Shown here in pieces: positions 8,618 to 16,313 of a DNA stretch of 64,000 nt. Numbering within the stretch: the stretch's first letter is position 1; each line of letters starts with the position of its first letter. The position numbers and the translations under genes are program-made. Below the pieces are notes generated by a model. It did no database searches, had not been told where the DNA came from, and worked only from the letters and a program-made list of their open reading frames with translations. The DNA is from Agrobacterium pusense (lineage in GTDB: Bacteria > Pseudomonadota > Alphaproteobacteria > Rhizobiales > Rhizobiaceae), in the NCBI RefSeq assembly GCF_900102105.1, contig NZ_FNBB01000008.1, positions 1 to 64,000 on the forward strand, read 5' to 3'.

Positions 8618-9686
8618 ACTCCCCGTTTACAGGAAATTGCCCGCCGGTCAGCACGATGTCACCAGACGGCTCGATGAGGGTGTGCCGGTCTTCTCCCGTA
8701 ACGCCAGAGATCACTTCCGAGTACCAGCTGCGCGAGACCGTAAAACTGTCGCCGGTAAGGCCGGGCCGACATCTCGCCAGATACATCGCAGTAATGCCGC
8801 TTTTTATCGCCGCGCGGATTTCAGCCGTATCACCAGCAAGCCCTGTAATAGTCACATCAACAGGTCGAGCTACCGGTGCTGTGGCGACGCTGTCGTCGAC
8901 ACGGATAAGCCGCTGCTCATCTATAACAGCCTGCACTGCCTCGACGTCAGAGGGGAGAGGAATGTTGTCTTCGCGCCCGTTGAAAAGGAAATGCACGACA
9001 ATCCCGCCAGGTGATCCCGGAACTCGAAAGGCCCAAGCCTTCAGCACGCCGGAGACACCCATCACAATACGCTCATAATCCGTCAGCGTTCCGCCACCAG
9101 GCGGATTGCGCTTTCGTTGCAGCCCTCGCTCTTTGAGGCTGTCCGCATCCTCTGCATCCGCTCCGCCACCCAGCCCGTCATTGTCGACCAGCCAATCTGT
9201 TCCAAGCGTAGGGAAAAGACCGGGGTCGGCAAGCGACAGGAGGCCGGCGCTTGCACGATTTCCGACCGAGCCTTTCACCTCTGCGACGACCGGTACAACC
9301 AAGACACCGTCGACGCCCGACGTCGCAGGCAACGTGGAAACATAAGTCACATTACCGGAAACGAAGCGAATGCCGGAAGGATAGGTCGTAGAGATGGCAC
9401 CTGTTCCGATAACTTCCCCGCGAGCCGCGGCCGCCGGACGCTGGTAAATACCGACTTCGGCCGCGTGCAATTTGATCCACGCAAGGCTTGTCGATGTCGA
9501 TAGCAGTATCTGTTTCGACAGCCACCCCATGCGCAGTTCAAATTCATGAGAGATTGCCGCCAGAACTTTGACAACAATCGTCACGAAATTGTTTTTTAGG
9601 GCGGTATCCGTGCCTGGCATGTATCGCCGGAAAGCACCACGCACAGCAGCCGAGGCATCATCCAGCGAGCGGATATTCCACGCCAT
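8601..9686 (-). CDS. Baseplate J-like protein (Mu gp47)
   Basis: 361 residues. The pattern FVSGNVTYVS...GVDGVLVVPVVAEVKGSVGNRASAG is the hallmark of the baseplate J family, followed by DADSLKERGLQRKRNPPGGGTLTDYERIV, also conserved. gp47/J proteins form the baseplate wedge of contractile tails. The gene overlaps both neighbours (gp46- and gp48-like) by a few bases, consistent with coupled translation. Confidence 0.9.
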   Translation of the reverse strand: MAWNIRSLDDASAAVRGAFRRYMPGTDTALKNNFVTIVVKVLAAISHEFELRMGWLSKQILLSTSTSLAWIKLHAAEVGIYQRPAAAARGEVIGTGAISTTYPSGIRFVSGNVTYVSTLPATSGVDGVLVVPVVAEVKGSVGNRASAGLLSLADPGLFPTLGTDWLVDNDGLGGGADAEDADSLKERGLQRKRNPPGGGTLTDYERIVMGVSGVLKAWAFRVPGSPGGIVVHFLFNGREDNIPLPSDVEAVQAVIDEQRLIRVDDSVATAPVARPVDVTITGLAGDTAEIRAAIKSGITAMYLARCRPGLTGDSFTVSRSWYSEVISGVTGEDRHTLIEPSGDIVLTGGQFPVNGEFDFGS

Positions 9687-10194
9687 CTATCTGTCTCCAT
9701 AACAGTCCGAATTTCTGGTTGAACACTGTCTCGCCGTCGCGGCCATAAAGCGCGATATCGAGTTCGAGACGATTTTCCGCGCGTTTGGCGATAGCGGTCG
9801 CGTCGATACGGGCTACTACTCCCTGCGTGACGAGAGGTTGCAGAGCTTCTCGGGCATAGTCCTCAGCATCGACCTCGATGCCGTCATAGATCGAGCGACG
9901 CCTTAACAGCCAAAGGCGGGAACCGAGAACGTCCTCACCATCGAGGCGGTCGAAGCTGTCTCCAAGCCAACCCCGGTTCTGTTCACCGTCTCTCAACTCG
10001 CTGTCTTCAACACGGCGATCGGTCATCAACAGGATCAGCACTTGCGTTGCCAGGCCCTGTTCCGCCCGGAAATCTCCGGGTGCCGTTTGATGCGTGAGGC
10101 CGTTCAGCAGCAGATCGCCCAGAAGGCCGTCCCAGCCGAGATCGGGCGAACGATATATTTCGTCCGCCTCGTCGAGAGGTATGATGCGAAGCAT
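9658..10194 (-). CDS. Mu gp46-like baseplate protein
   Basis: About 178 residues from the ATG at 10194, preceded by AGGAAAAATCAA; the longer frame runs back into the spike gene and is unlikely. Features of Mu gp46 proteins include GLATQVLILLMTDRRVEDSELRDG and GWLGDSF near the middle and a C-terminal DGETVFNQKFGLLW. The family is gpW/gp25-like and joins the baseplate wedge to the hub. It ends inside the baseplate J gene. Confidence 0.85.
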   Translation of the reverse strand: MLRIIPLDEADEIYRSPDLGWDGLLGDLLLNGLTHQTAPGDFRAEQGLATQVLILLMTDRRVEDSELRDGEQNRGWLGDSFDRLDGEDVLGSRLWLLRRRSIYDGIEVDAEDYAREALQPLVTQGVVARIDATAIAKRAENRLELDIALYGRDGETVFNQKFGLLWRQIDGVEYPLAG

Positions 10195-10204
10195 TTGATT
10201 TTTC

Positions 10205-10693
10205 CTAAGCAGGCACGCCCGTTTGACCGGTTCCCGGAACGACCCCGGTATGGCGATGGGTGTCACCGATATCCTTGCCATTATGACGGACCATGCCGCC
10301 CTCAATGTCGACACCATTGGCCGAAACCGTGAATGTCACGCCGCCCTTTCGGATCTGATAGGCGTTTCCTGCCACATCCACCACGATGCCATCCCCCATG
10401 ACCACCTTTATGATGTTGCCCGCAGCATCATAAAGTGCTGACCCTCCACCCGGAATGTCGGGCGGACGGTGGCCGGGATGCTCAAGCCCAAGAACAACTG
10501 CGAAATCCGGGTTGCCCGGCGAAGGCAGGAGCAAGCCTTTCGAGCCCTTGGGCGGCGAGGAGATGAAACCGTGAGGCTCCGGTCGATGGATACGCGTATA
10601 GCCGTCGCCGTACATGCCGCGTCCGGAGACAAATTGCTGGCCTTCCTTTTCCTCGAGGCGGCCATCGAAGTCAAAACGTATAAAGCCGCTCAT
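10205..10693 (-). CDS. Baseplate spike protein (Mu gp45 / gpV-like)
   Basis: 162 residues: an N-terminal OB-like region, a short beta-helical part, then GMVRHNGKDIGDTHRHTGV near the C-terminus. The HxH in THRH is where such spikes bind an iron ion at the needle tip (family knowledge). It would be the membrane-piercing tip of the contractile tail. It overlaps the hub gene by four bases and precedes gp46, exactly the Mu order. Confidence 0.85.
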   Translation of the reverse strand: MSGFIRFDFDGRLEEKEGQQFVSGRGMYGDGYTRIHRPEPHGFISSPPKGSKGLLLPSPGNPDFAVVLGLEHPGHRPPDIPGGGSALYDAAGNIIKVVMGDGIVVDVAGNAYQIRKGGVTFTVSANGVDIEGGMVRHNGKDIGDTHRHTGVVPGTGQTGVPA

Positions 10694-11754
10694 TCGTCCT
10701 CAAAGTCCCCTTCGTCGACCGCCGCAGCGGAGTAACCAGATGCCGTCTTGCCACGCGGGTTTTCGCCGCCGAGAGCACGAGGATCGGCAAGCGATAGCGT
10801 CGCTTTTGTCATGTCGCCCTGCTCAAAATCGATGTCCTTTATGATCATCCAACCATTGAGGCCCAGCCAGTCATCATCGACGTAGACAAGGTAGTTTGGC
10901 TGCCAGAGCTTACCGGCATCGTCCCGCCATCCGCTGGCGATTATACTCGCCGTAACCCCGTTCCCTGCGGCCCGCCGAGCGTGCCAGGCAGCCCTCTTTT
11001 TCATACGGCCCGACGATGCTTCACCTTCGTGCCGCAAGATCAATGTCCGCTTGCGGCTGATACCACTATCCTTCGCCGAAGACTGGCCACGCAACTGCTG
11101 TTTGTCGCTGCCTTCTGTCGCCTGCCCGCGAACCTTGATATCGCTGTACCGTCCTTTTTCCGTAAAGCTGGCACTGGATCCCGGCAGGATGTTCACGCCG
11201 CGCTTCAGTCTTCCGGAGTGTTTCCCCGCCGGTTTCGTCGCCAACCGGACACGGCCTTCCGGCGTATCATGGATCAAAACACCGCGGCCGCGCGACCGCC
11301 GCTCTACGCTGGAGAAGGCGCTTTCGCCGACCATGAGCTTATGGCGCGCTTCCTTTGGCAAGTTGCTGCCATCGGTCTCAATACCGATCCCGTAACTGTC
11401 CAGTTCGCGCGCGATATCATCGAGACTCTTGTCGAGGATCTCCCCGCTCGCATGTTCAGCCGAGCACTCGACAAAATCGACCGTGCGCGAAACTATACCG
11501 CAGGTGAGCGATCGGCTTTCTTCGTCGTAGCCGGTATCGACGTCGCGAACATAGCCGGTAAGCAACAAGTCGCCGCTTGCGGTAATCTTTGTCGGCTTTC
11601 CCGGAGCGACCGGCAGACCCGGACCCAGGATGATAAAATCAGCGCTCGCGCTACGCGCCGCCTCCTCAGCCGACACCCTGATATTGATGCGGATAATCGG
11701 CGGCAGTCCGTCGCAGACAACCGTCTCGAATGGCCCTGACGAAGGTTCGTGCAT
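10690..11754 (-). CDS. Baseplate hub protein (Mu gpP/gp44-like)
   Basis: About 354 residues from the ATG at 11754, which shares ATGA with the stop of the preceding gene; the upstream extension of the frame is a shadow of that gene. The protein has the gpD/gpP hub pattern: an N-terminal beta-rich half (INIRVSAEEAARSASADFII, then GDLLLTGYVRDVDTGYDEESRSLTC) and later SDIKVRGQ. The hub carries the spike and connects it to the tube. Confidence 0.85.
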   Translation of the reverse strand: MHEPSSGPFETVVCDGLPPIIRINIRVSAEEAARSASADFIILGPGLPVAPGKPTKITASGDLLLTGYVRDVDTGYDEESRSLTCGIVSRTVDFVECSAEHASGEILDKSLDDIARELDSYGIGIETDGSNLPKEARHKLMVGESAFSSVERRSRGRGVLIHDTPEGRVRLATKPAGKHSGRLKRGVNILPGSSASFTEKGRYSDIKVRGQATEGSDKQQLRGQSSAKDSGISRKRTLILRHEGEASSGRMKKRAAWHARRAAGNGVTASIIASGWRDDAGKLWQPNYLVYVDDDWLGLNGWMIIKDIDFEQGDMTKATLSLADPRALGGENPRGKTASGYSAAAVDEGDFEDE

Positions 11755-12377
11755 CACTTCTCCAAAGCGTTGAATGCAGAAGGTATGAGCATAGGCGTGG
11801 ATACACCGGCGATATCGACGAGGCTTCCAGCCCTGCCGGCATCGCCATAAAGCTGATAAGCCAGAAACGTTGACGGTAGCGATATGCCCGTCTCGACGCG
11901 GACCACCGGAACAGCGTCTGCTGCTTGATCCGATACCAGACGCACCGCAATATTCGTCAGCGCGGAGAGCCAAACGTAAAGATCAACTCCGTCTGCACCC
12001 ATGGCGGACACCACACTCAGGGCAACGTGACCTGCCGAAGCAATCCGGTCTCTTCCGGCTCGCGCCTGAGGTCGCGAAATCCAGTCCGCACGTCCCCCCG
12101 CAATAGCGAGTCCGACAGCAAAAAGGATAGCGGCAGCATTCGCAGTCTCCTCGTCGCTGAATTGTCCGGAGCGCAACGTGTCGAAACCCGAAGCCGTTGA
12201 AATGCTCTCGGCAATGATACGCATAAGCGACAGGGCTTCCATCGCGAAAGCATCCGCGGAGAGATCGGACGCGGACTCAAGCCGCGCGGCCATATTCTCC
12301 GCATCCAGATCATCGACAACCAAGGTTGTTGCGAGGCTGCCAAGCCAGTCGCATATTGCCTGTTTATCAGCGGGCAT
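11754..12377 (-). CDS. gpN-like baseplate/DNA-circularisation protein, C-terminal part
   Basis: 207 residues. Helical N-terminal half with alternating AxxLF segments; the C-terminal half (LSALTNIAVRLVSDQA...LPSTFLAYQLYGDAGRAGSLVDIAGVSTPMLIPSAF) resembles the end of Mu gpN (DNA circulation family), which leads to the hub gene as here. It starts with ATGA overlapping the stop of the gene encoding the N-terminal domain, so one classical gpN is probably split over two coupled genes. Confidence 0.7.
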   Translation of the reverse strand: MPADKQAICDWLGSLATTLVVDDLDAENMAARLESASDLSADAFAMEALSLMRIIAESISTASGFDTLRSGQFSDEETANAAAILFAVGLAIAGGRADWISRPQARAGRDRIASAGHVALSVVSAMGADGVDLYVWLSALTNIAVRLVSDQAADAVPVVRVETGISLPSTFLAYQLYGDAGRAGSLVDIAGVSTPMLIPSAFNALEK

Positions 12378-12835
12378 CAGAACAACCCTCCAAACGCGGA
12401 CGCGGCAGCCGACAATGCACCAAGGAAAGAGGTGTCGACATCGGCAAGGCTGATTGACGACAATATCTCCCCGGTAGCCGGTACCGCCGTGAATTCGAAC
12501 GCGACATATCCACGGCGATCTCGCTCGCGTGACCGATGAAAATCCTCGACGTATGCAAGCTGTCCGGCATCCATAGGGAGAACGAGCCTGCCGGGTCCAG
12601 CCGCAAGGCAGGCCGTTGTCAGCAACGATGCTGATAAATCGCTCGCATCTCCGAGCAGATAGGCCGTGACACCGAATGACGGCGTCTTGAGACCCATCTC
12701 CTCCATACGTGTGCGCCTGCCGCCAGCATATTCATGCCGCGCCAGTCGCTTGCCGCCGGAAAGATCCTCATAGTCTACCCAGAAACTGACACCACGAAAG
12801 CTGGCTCGCCTGAGTGTTGATCCCCAGTCCCTCAT
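12377..12835 (-). CDS. gpN-like protein, N-terminal (DNA_circ_N) domain
   Basis: About 152 residues from the ATG at 12835 (GTG at 12850 is the alternative). MRDWGSTLRRASFRGVSFWV is the recognisable start of the DNA-circularisation N-terminal domain (PF07157), and GKRLARHEYAGG and KTPSFGVTAYLLGD follow in order. In Mu this domain and the downstream part are one protein of about 490 residues; here the frame stops and restarts at an ATGA overlap. The complex sits at the tube-baseplate junction. Confidence 0.75.
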   Translation of the reverse strand: MRDWGSTLRRASFRGVSFWVDYEDLSGGKRLARHEYAGGRRTRMEEMGLKTPSFGVTAYLLGDASDLSASLLTTACLAAGPGRLVLPMDAGQLAYVEDFHRSRERDRRGYVAFEFTAVPATGEILSSISLADVDTSFLGALSAAASAFGGLF

Positions 12836-12859
12836 TCTTCGTGTCTCCACTTAACGGGT

Positions 12860-14884
12860 TTACTGTGCGCCAGTCGGCTTCGAGATATCCGGCGGGAACG
12901 TCCTGCCGGTGTCAGCGTTCGCGAGAGCCCGGCCACCTTGTGCCCCGATCGCTGTCGCATTGATTTTGATGTTTTGAAGCTTACTCGCCACATCGCTCAA
13001 TTGCCGTACGGCGGATAGAAGTCCACTAACCAGACTTTCACCCGCTTCCTTGATCGCACCACCTGCCTCTCGGCCGCCTTCGGCGACATGCTGGCCAGCC
13101 TCTTGACCAGAGTCCTTCAGGCTCGCGATTTCGATCTTCAACGCATCTTTGAGCTGCTGCTTGGATGGGATTGCCATCTCGTCGAAGCCGATGACAGTGT
13201 CACCGGGCCTTTCTAGTTTCTCGCGAATGCCACGGAACACATCCATATTCGCGACTTCAGTCGATATCTTTTGCCCGGCCGCCCGACCCTTGCCATACTC
13301 CATGTATTGGCGCTGCAGATCGCTTGTCGCAGACGGGCTCCGAGGAATCTCTCTCGGGCGTGGCGCAGGAACAGGGGCGGCGTCTGCCGGTAATGTGCGG
13401 TTGGTATATCCACGCCCACCCCCCGGGAAATCACCGATCACAACCGGTGTTCCCTGACGACCCGTAGAGGCACGAGGTCGCCGAGGATCGTCCCTGCCGG
13501 CACCATATCTTGAAGCCCAATATTCGCCGAGAAACTTCTCGTCGCGATATCCGCCTTCATAGGCGAGATCCATCTCCTCTTGTGCCGATATCACCCCAAC
13601 GTTCCGTTTGAACCAGCCCCATCCGCGCTTTTCCATGCCGCGCTGACGAGCGTTGTAACGATCAAGTTGCTTGACGCCGCCGTCCATCAAGGGCGTGACA
13701 GCCGGGGCGATACTTTCACCCAGGGAAGTTTTCATTTTCTCCCAGCTGCTCGACATTTTGTCGATTGATGCCTGAGTGTCGGAAAGAACCCGCTTCAGGT
13801 CACGGAACACCGTTCCATCGACTTGAGCTCCGTTCACGGCATTCATAAACTTTTCCATGCTTTCGCCACTCGTCATCAGCGACTGCATGCCAAGCTGAAA
13901 TTCCTGATCGGCGAATAAATCCACAAGCTTTGCTGTCGGATTTTCCTTCATCACCCGGCGAGAAATACGAACGTATGCTTCAATCGCACCTTCTCCGGCC
14001 TTCTGCGCTTTCGCAATTTCTGCGCGTATATTGACGCCAAAGCCCTTGAAATTCTTCTCGGTTTCCTGACTGAACATTTTGGAGAAAATGTTCTGAGCCT
14101 GAGTCGCAGCCTGAGAAGAAGATCCAGTATCTTCACGCAGCGTCTGAAGGATTGCGATGAGCCTCTTCAGACCATCCTCACCCTTATAGCCAAGATTTGC
14201 GAAAGAGTTCGCCAGAGTTGGTATATTGGCGGCCATATCCTTTAACTCGAACTGACCCGCCTTGCCGCCAGTGACCATAATATCGAAAGCTTTTTGTAGG
14301 TCTTTCGACTGGATGCCCAACGCGGACGATGCTTTTTGGGCAGTGTTGGCGATGTCGGTTACAGCTGCACCGGATGCTTGCGCTGTGGCAAGCACCGCAG
14401 GGAGGAAAGCGAGAGCTTCCTCAAGAGATTCCCCGGAAGCTACAAGGGTATCGAGACCCTCGATAGCAGGCTGGACACTATCATAACCGAAGTCTTTCGC
14501 CAGCTTCTGGGCCTGTTCAAAAGCTGCCTTTGTCGCATCTGCCGATGCGTCGGCTGTGAGCCCGATACGGCTCATCTGGCGTTCAAGCGCGGCAAAATCC
14601 TTGACCGTCCCCGCAATCGCGCGACCCACCTCATAAGCCCCGTAACCAGCAATACCTGTCCTAAGGATTGTTCCGGCTTTATTGACCCCTTCTGCGGCGC
14701 GCTGCATGCCAGCCGAGTGCCGATTGATCGACGCAACTTTCCGGTCGAAATCAGAGGCAGTCTTGTTGAACCGAGACATCTGCCGCTCGATCTGGCCCAT
14801 ACGGGTTGCGACAGAGCGAAAGGCAGGACTGGTGCTGTCCTTGCCGTCAATCTCAAGCTCAGCCCGGATTTTCCGATTGGCCAT
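12860..14884 (-). CDS. Tail tape measure protein
   Basis: 674 residues, by far the longest tail gene. The N-terminal 400 match the TP901/PhageMin tail tape measure family: AGYGAYEVGRAIAGTVKDFAALER, then a helical core with AQKLAKDFGY, IANTAQKASSALGI and LADQEFQLGMQSLM. The C-terminal part is low-complexity, with proline-rich stretches and helices. Its length should set tail length. The family's usual hydrophobic segments are weak here; the shortness implies a fairly short tail (inference). Confidence 0.9.
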   Translation of the reverse strand: MANRKIRAELEIDGKDSTSPAFRSVATRMGQIERQMSRFNKTASDFDRKVASINRHSAGMQRAAEGVNKAGTILRTGIAGYGAYEVGRAIAGTVKDFAALERQMSRIGLTADASADATKAAFEQAQKLAKDFGYDSVQPAIEGLDTLVASGESLEEALAFLPAVLATAQASGAAVTDIANTAQKASSALGIQSKDLQKAFDIMVTGGKAGQFELKDMAANIPTLANSFANLGYKGEDGLKRLIAILQTLREDTGSSSQAATQAQNIFSKMFSQETEKNFKGFGVNIRAEIAKAQKAGEGAIEAYVRISRRVMKENPTAKLVDLFADQEFQLGMQSLMTSGESMEKFMNAVNGAQVDGTVFRDLKRVLSDTQASIDKMSSSWEKMKTSLGESIAPAVTPLMDGGVKQLDRYNARQRGMEKRGWGWFKRNVGVISAQEEMDLAYEGGYRDEKFLGEYWASRYGAGRDDPRRPRASTGRQGTPVVIGDFPGGGRGYTNRTLPADAAPVPAPRPREIPRSPSATSDLQRQYMEYGKGRAAGQKISTEVANMDVFRGIREKLERPGDTVIGFDEMAIPSKQQLKDALKIEIASLKDSGQEAGQHVAEGGREAGGAIKEAGESLVSGLLSAVRQLSDVASKLQNIKINATAIGAQGGRALANADTGRTFPPDISKPTGAQ

Positions 14885-14893
14885 GGATGCACC

Positions 14894-15448
14894 CTATCGA
14901 GGTAAGAGGCGTTCGATTTCGTGAACGACACGCGGAAAGAAATAGTCTTCGATCACGCCGGCGAGGACATCCAGATAGACATCCGGATTGTTCGTGATTG
15001 CATGGGCAGGGTTGGCGGCGAACAATTCGCGGATCTGCTCGCGCTTGCCCGTTGCAGATGACATCTGTGTGCCCGGCACCCGACGAAACGCGCCGACATG
15101 ACCGCTTTTCATGGCGGCAATGAAGGCATGACGGTAAGAGCCGCGAAGCTTTGCGTACACGCCAGTCGCATTCTGAACAGCGCCAAGACGCTGCAACGGT
15201 ATCCAGCCGGACTCTGCAACAACCTTCGAGGTATTTCCGCCGGCGTTGAAATGCGCCGTCGTCAGCGCCGCGACCAGGTCGCGCGGCATCTGGGTATGCG
15301 GCCCAAGCCGGGCAACGATACGGGACCGTGCTGTCTGGGCGACGCGCGTCATCGCCCGTCGCATTGCCTTGGTGCGGATTTCGCCGGGGAGCCGCCGTAA
15401 AGCGCGCTCCAGCTCCTCGAAATCCTTGCTGTTCATCTCCAGTCTCAT
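14894..15448 (-). CDS. Tail completion / minor tail protein Z-like
   Basis: About 184 residues from the ATG at 15448, which shares ATGA with the stop of the frameshifted chaperone; a GTG at 15493 is less likely. FEELERALRRLPGEIRTKAMRRAMTRVAQTAR is the N-terminal pattern of HK97 gp10/GPZ-like tail completion proteins. Such proteins cap the tail tube or its head-proximal end. Its position between the chaperone and the tape measure is unusual, since this family normally sits nearer the head genes. Confidence 0.65.
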   Translation of the reverse strand: MRLEMNSKDFEELERALRRLPGEIRTKAMRRAMTRVAQTARSRIVARLGPHTQMPRDLVAALTTAHFNAGGNTSKVVAESGWIPLQRLGAVQNATGVYAKLRGSYRHAFIAAMKSGHVGAFRRVPGTQMSSATGKREQIRELFAANPAHAITNNPDVYLDVLAGVIEDYFFPRVVHEIERLLPR

Positions 15449-15560
15449 GACCGGTCTCGCCCTCGTTCGGAGAACTTGATGGCTCGATTGCACCAGTGCG
15501 CGATCTCATCGGCCGTCATGTCCTGGACACGCATTGCGTCCCATCCGAGACGAAACACCA

Positions 15561-15881
15561 TCAGGTCGGCGACTTCGGCAATTCCGGCCGCTGCGTAAAA
15601 AAATCGCACACCGCGTTCGCGACCTCTATCGCGTCGTGAGCTTCCAGAGCCGCCAGGGCGTCGTAAGATGGCGACAGGCAGACGTTTTGCAGATGGCCGT
15701 CGATCGCCTCGTAGTGCGTCACAACCATCGGCTGGCCAGCGACGACATGGACTTCTCGCGGCTCACCGATACCGTTGATGAATATTTCACGGTACGTCGG
15801 CGCCCGAAGGCGCACCTTGTCAAACGGCTCAACGCCCGGAACCTCATACTTCCGGGAGAGCTCGACGATTTTCTCTGCCAT
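15561..15881 (-). CDS. Tail assembly chaperone (G/gp41-like, with -1 frameshift extension)
   Basis: The 0-frame product is 106 residues. Its place between the tail tube and the tape measure gene is where tail chaperones sit. Codons 93-95 read GAT TTT TTT, giving T TTT TTT. A -1 slip there adds 50 codons (beginning YAAAG...) to a stop at 15445, making a 145-residue fusion; the extra part (LMVFRLGWDAMRVQDMTADEIAHW is its core) resembles the second chaperone domain (GT/gp42). The short and long forms are needed in fixed ratio for tape-measure and tube assembly in many phages. Confidence 0.8.
   Translation of the reverse strand: MAEKIVELSRKYEVPGVEPFDKVRLRAPTYREIFINGIGEPREVHVVAGQPMVVTHYEAIDGHLQNVCLSPSYDALAALEAHDAIEVANAVCDFFTQRPELPKSPT
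15597..15603 (-). other. Slippery heptamer T TTT TTT (programmed -1 frameshift site)
   Basis: Seven consecutive T on the minus strand, in the frame expected for simultaneous -1 slippage (last base of GAT, then TTT, TTT). The -1 frame downstream is open for 50 codons to 15448 and ends at a TGA overlapping the next gene's ATG. Such sites in tail chaperone genes are well established, although T-runs are less common than G- or A-containing ones. Confidence 0.75.
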
Positions 15882-15890
15882 AGCGATACT

Positions 15891-16262
15891 TTATCCCCGC
15901 CGATAGGTTTCGCCGACGATCTGGAGACCAGACAGCTCGCCGTTAAGCCGGTTGGAACTGGGCTCTCCGCTGAAGAAGGCATTGAAGTAATAATGTGTCA
16001 CGCCGGTAAACTCCTCCAGGATGGTGAAGTTCTGGCGCCCGGCAGTCATCAACGCGTTGAAATCGACGTCGCCGGCATCCTTGAATGTCACTTCGGCGCG
16101 CGGCGCGGTTGGAGTGCCGACGCGATCCGTCGAGCCGTCCTGATTGGTGACAGCCTCGTTCGACTGTCCCGCCGACAAGACCGTGAAATTGCCGCGCAAG
16201 GCGAGAAGCGCGCCGCTCGCAAGGCGAACGGTCATGCGTCCGCCGAAATCGTTTCCTGCCAT
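15891..16262 (-). CDS. Tail tube protein (Mu gpM/gp40-like)
   Basis: 123 residues, beta-rich, beginning MAGNDFGGRMTVRLASG and containing PRAEVTFKDAGDVDFNALM. Length, the beta content and location directly downstream of the sheath gene match Mu-type tube proteins, which stack as hexameric rings inside the sheath. Only 49 bases separate it from the sheath gene, and these hold a hairpin terminator. Confidence 0.85.
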   Translation of the reverse strand: MAGNDFGGRMTVRLASGALLALRGNFTVLSAGQSNEAVTNQDGSTDRVGTPTAPRAEVTFKDAGDVDFNALMTAGRQNFTILEEFTGVTHYYFNAFFSGEPSSNRLNGELSGLQIVGETYRRG

Positions 16263-16285
16263 CGATATTCTCCGCAGATGGGGTC

Positions 16286-16313
16286 AAAAAAAGGAAGAGG
16301 CGGATACCGCCTC
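16286..16313 (-). terminator. Intrinsic terminator between sheath and tube
   Basis: On the minus strand: GAGGCGG, loop TAT, CCGCCTC, TTCC, then seven T. The stem begins within the sheath stop codon. Placed inside the late operon, it could be partial and tune sheath over downstream tail genes, or be overridden by antitermination. Confidence 0.65.
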
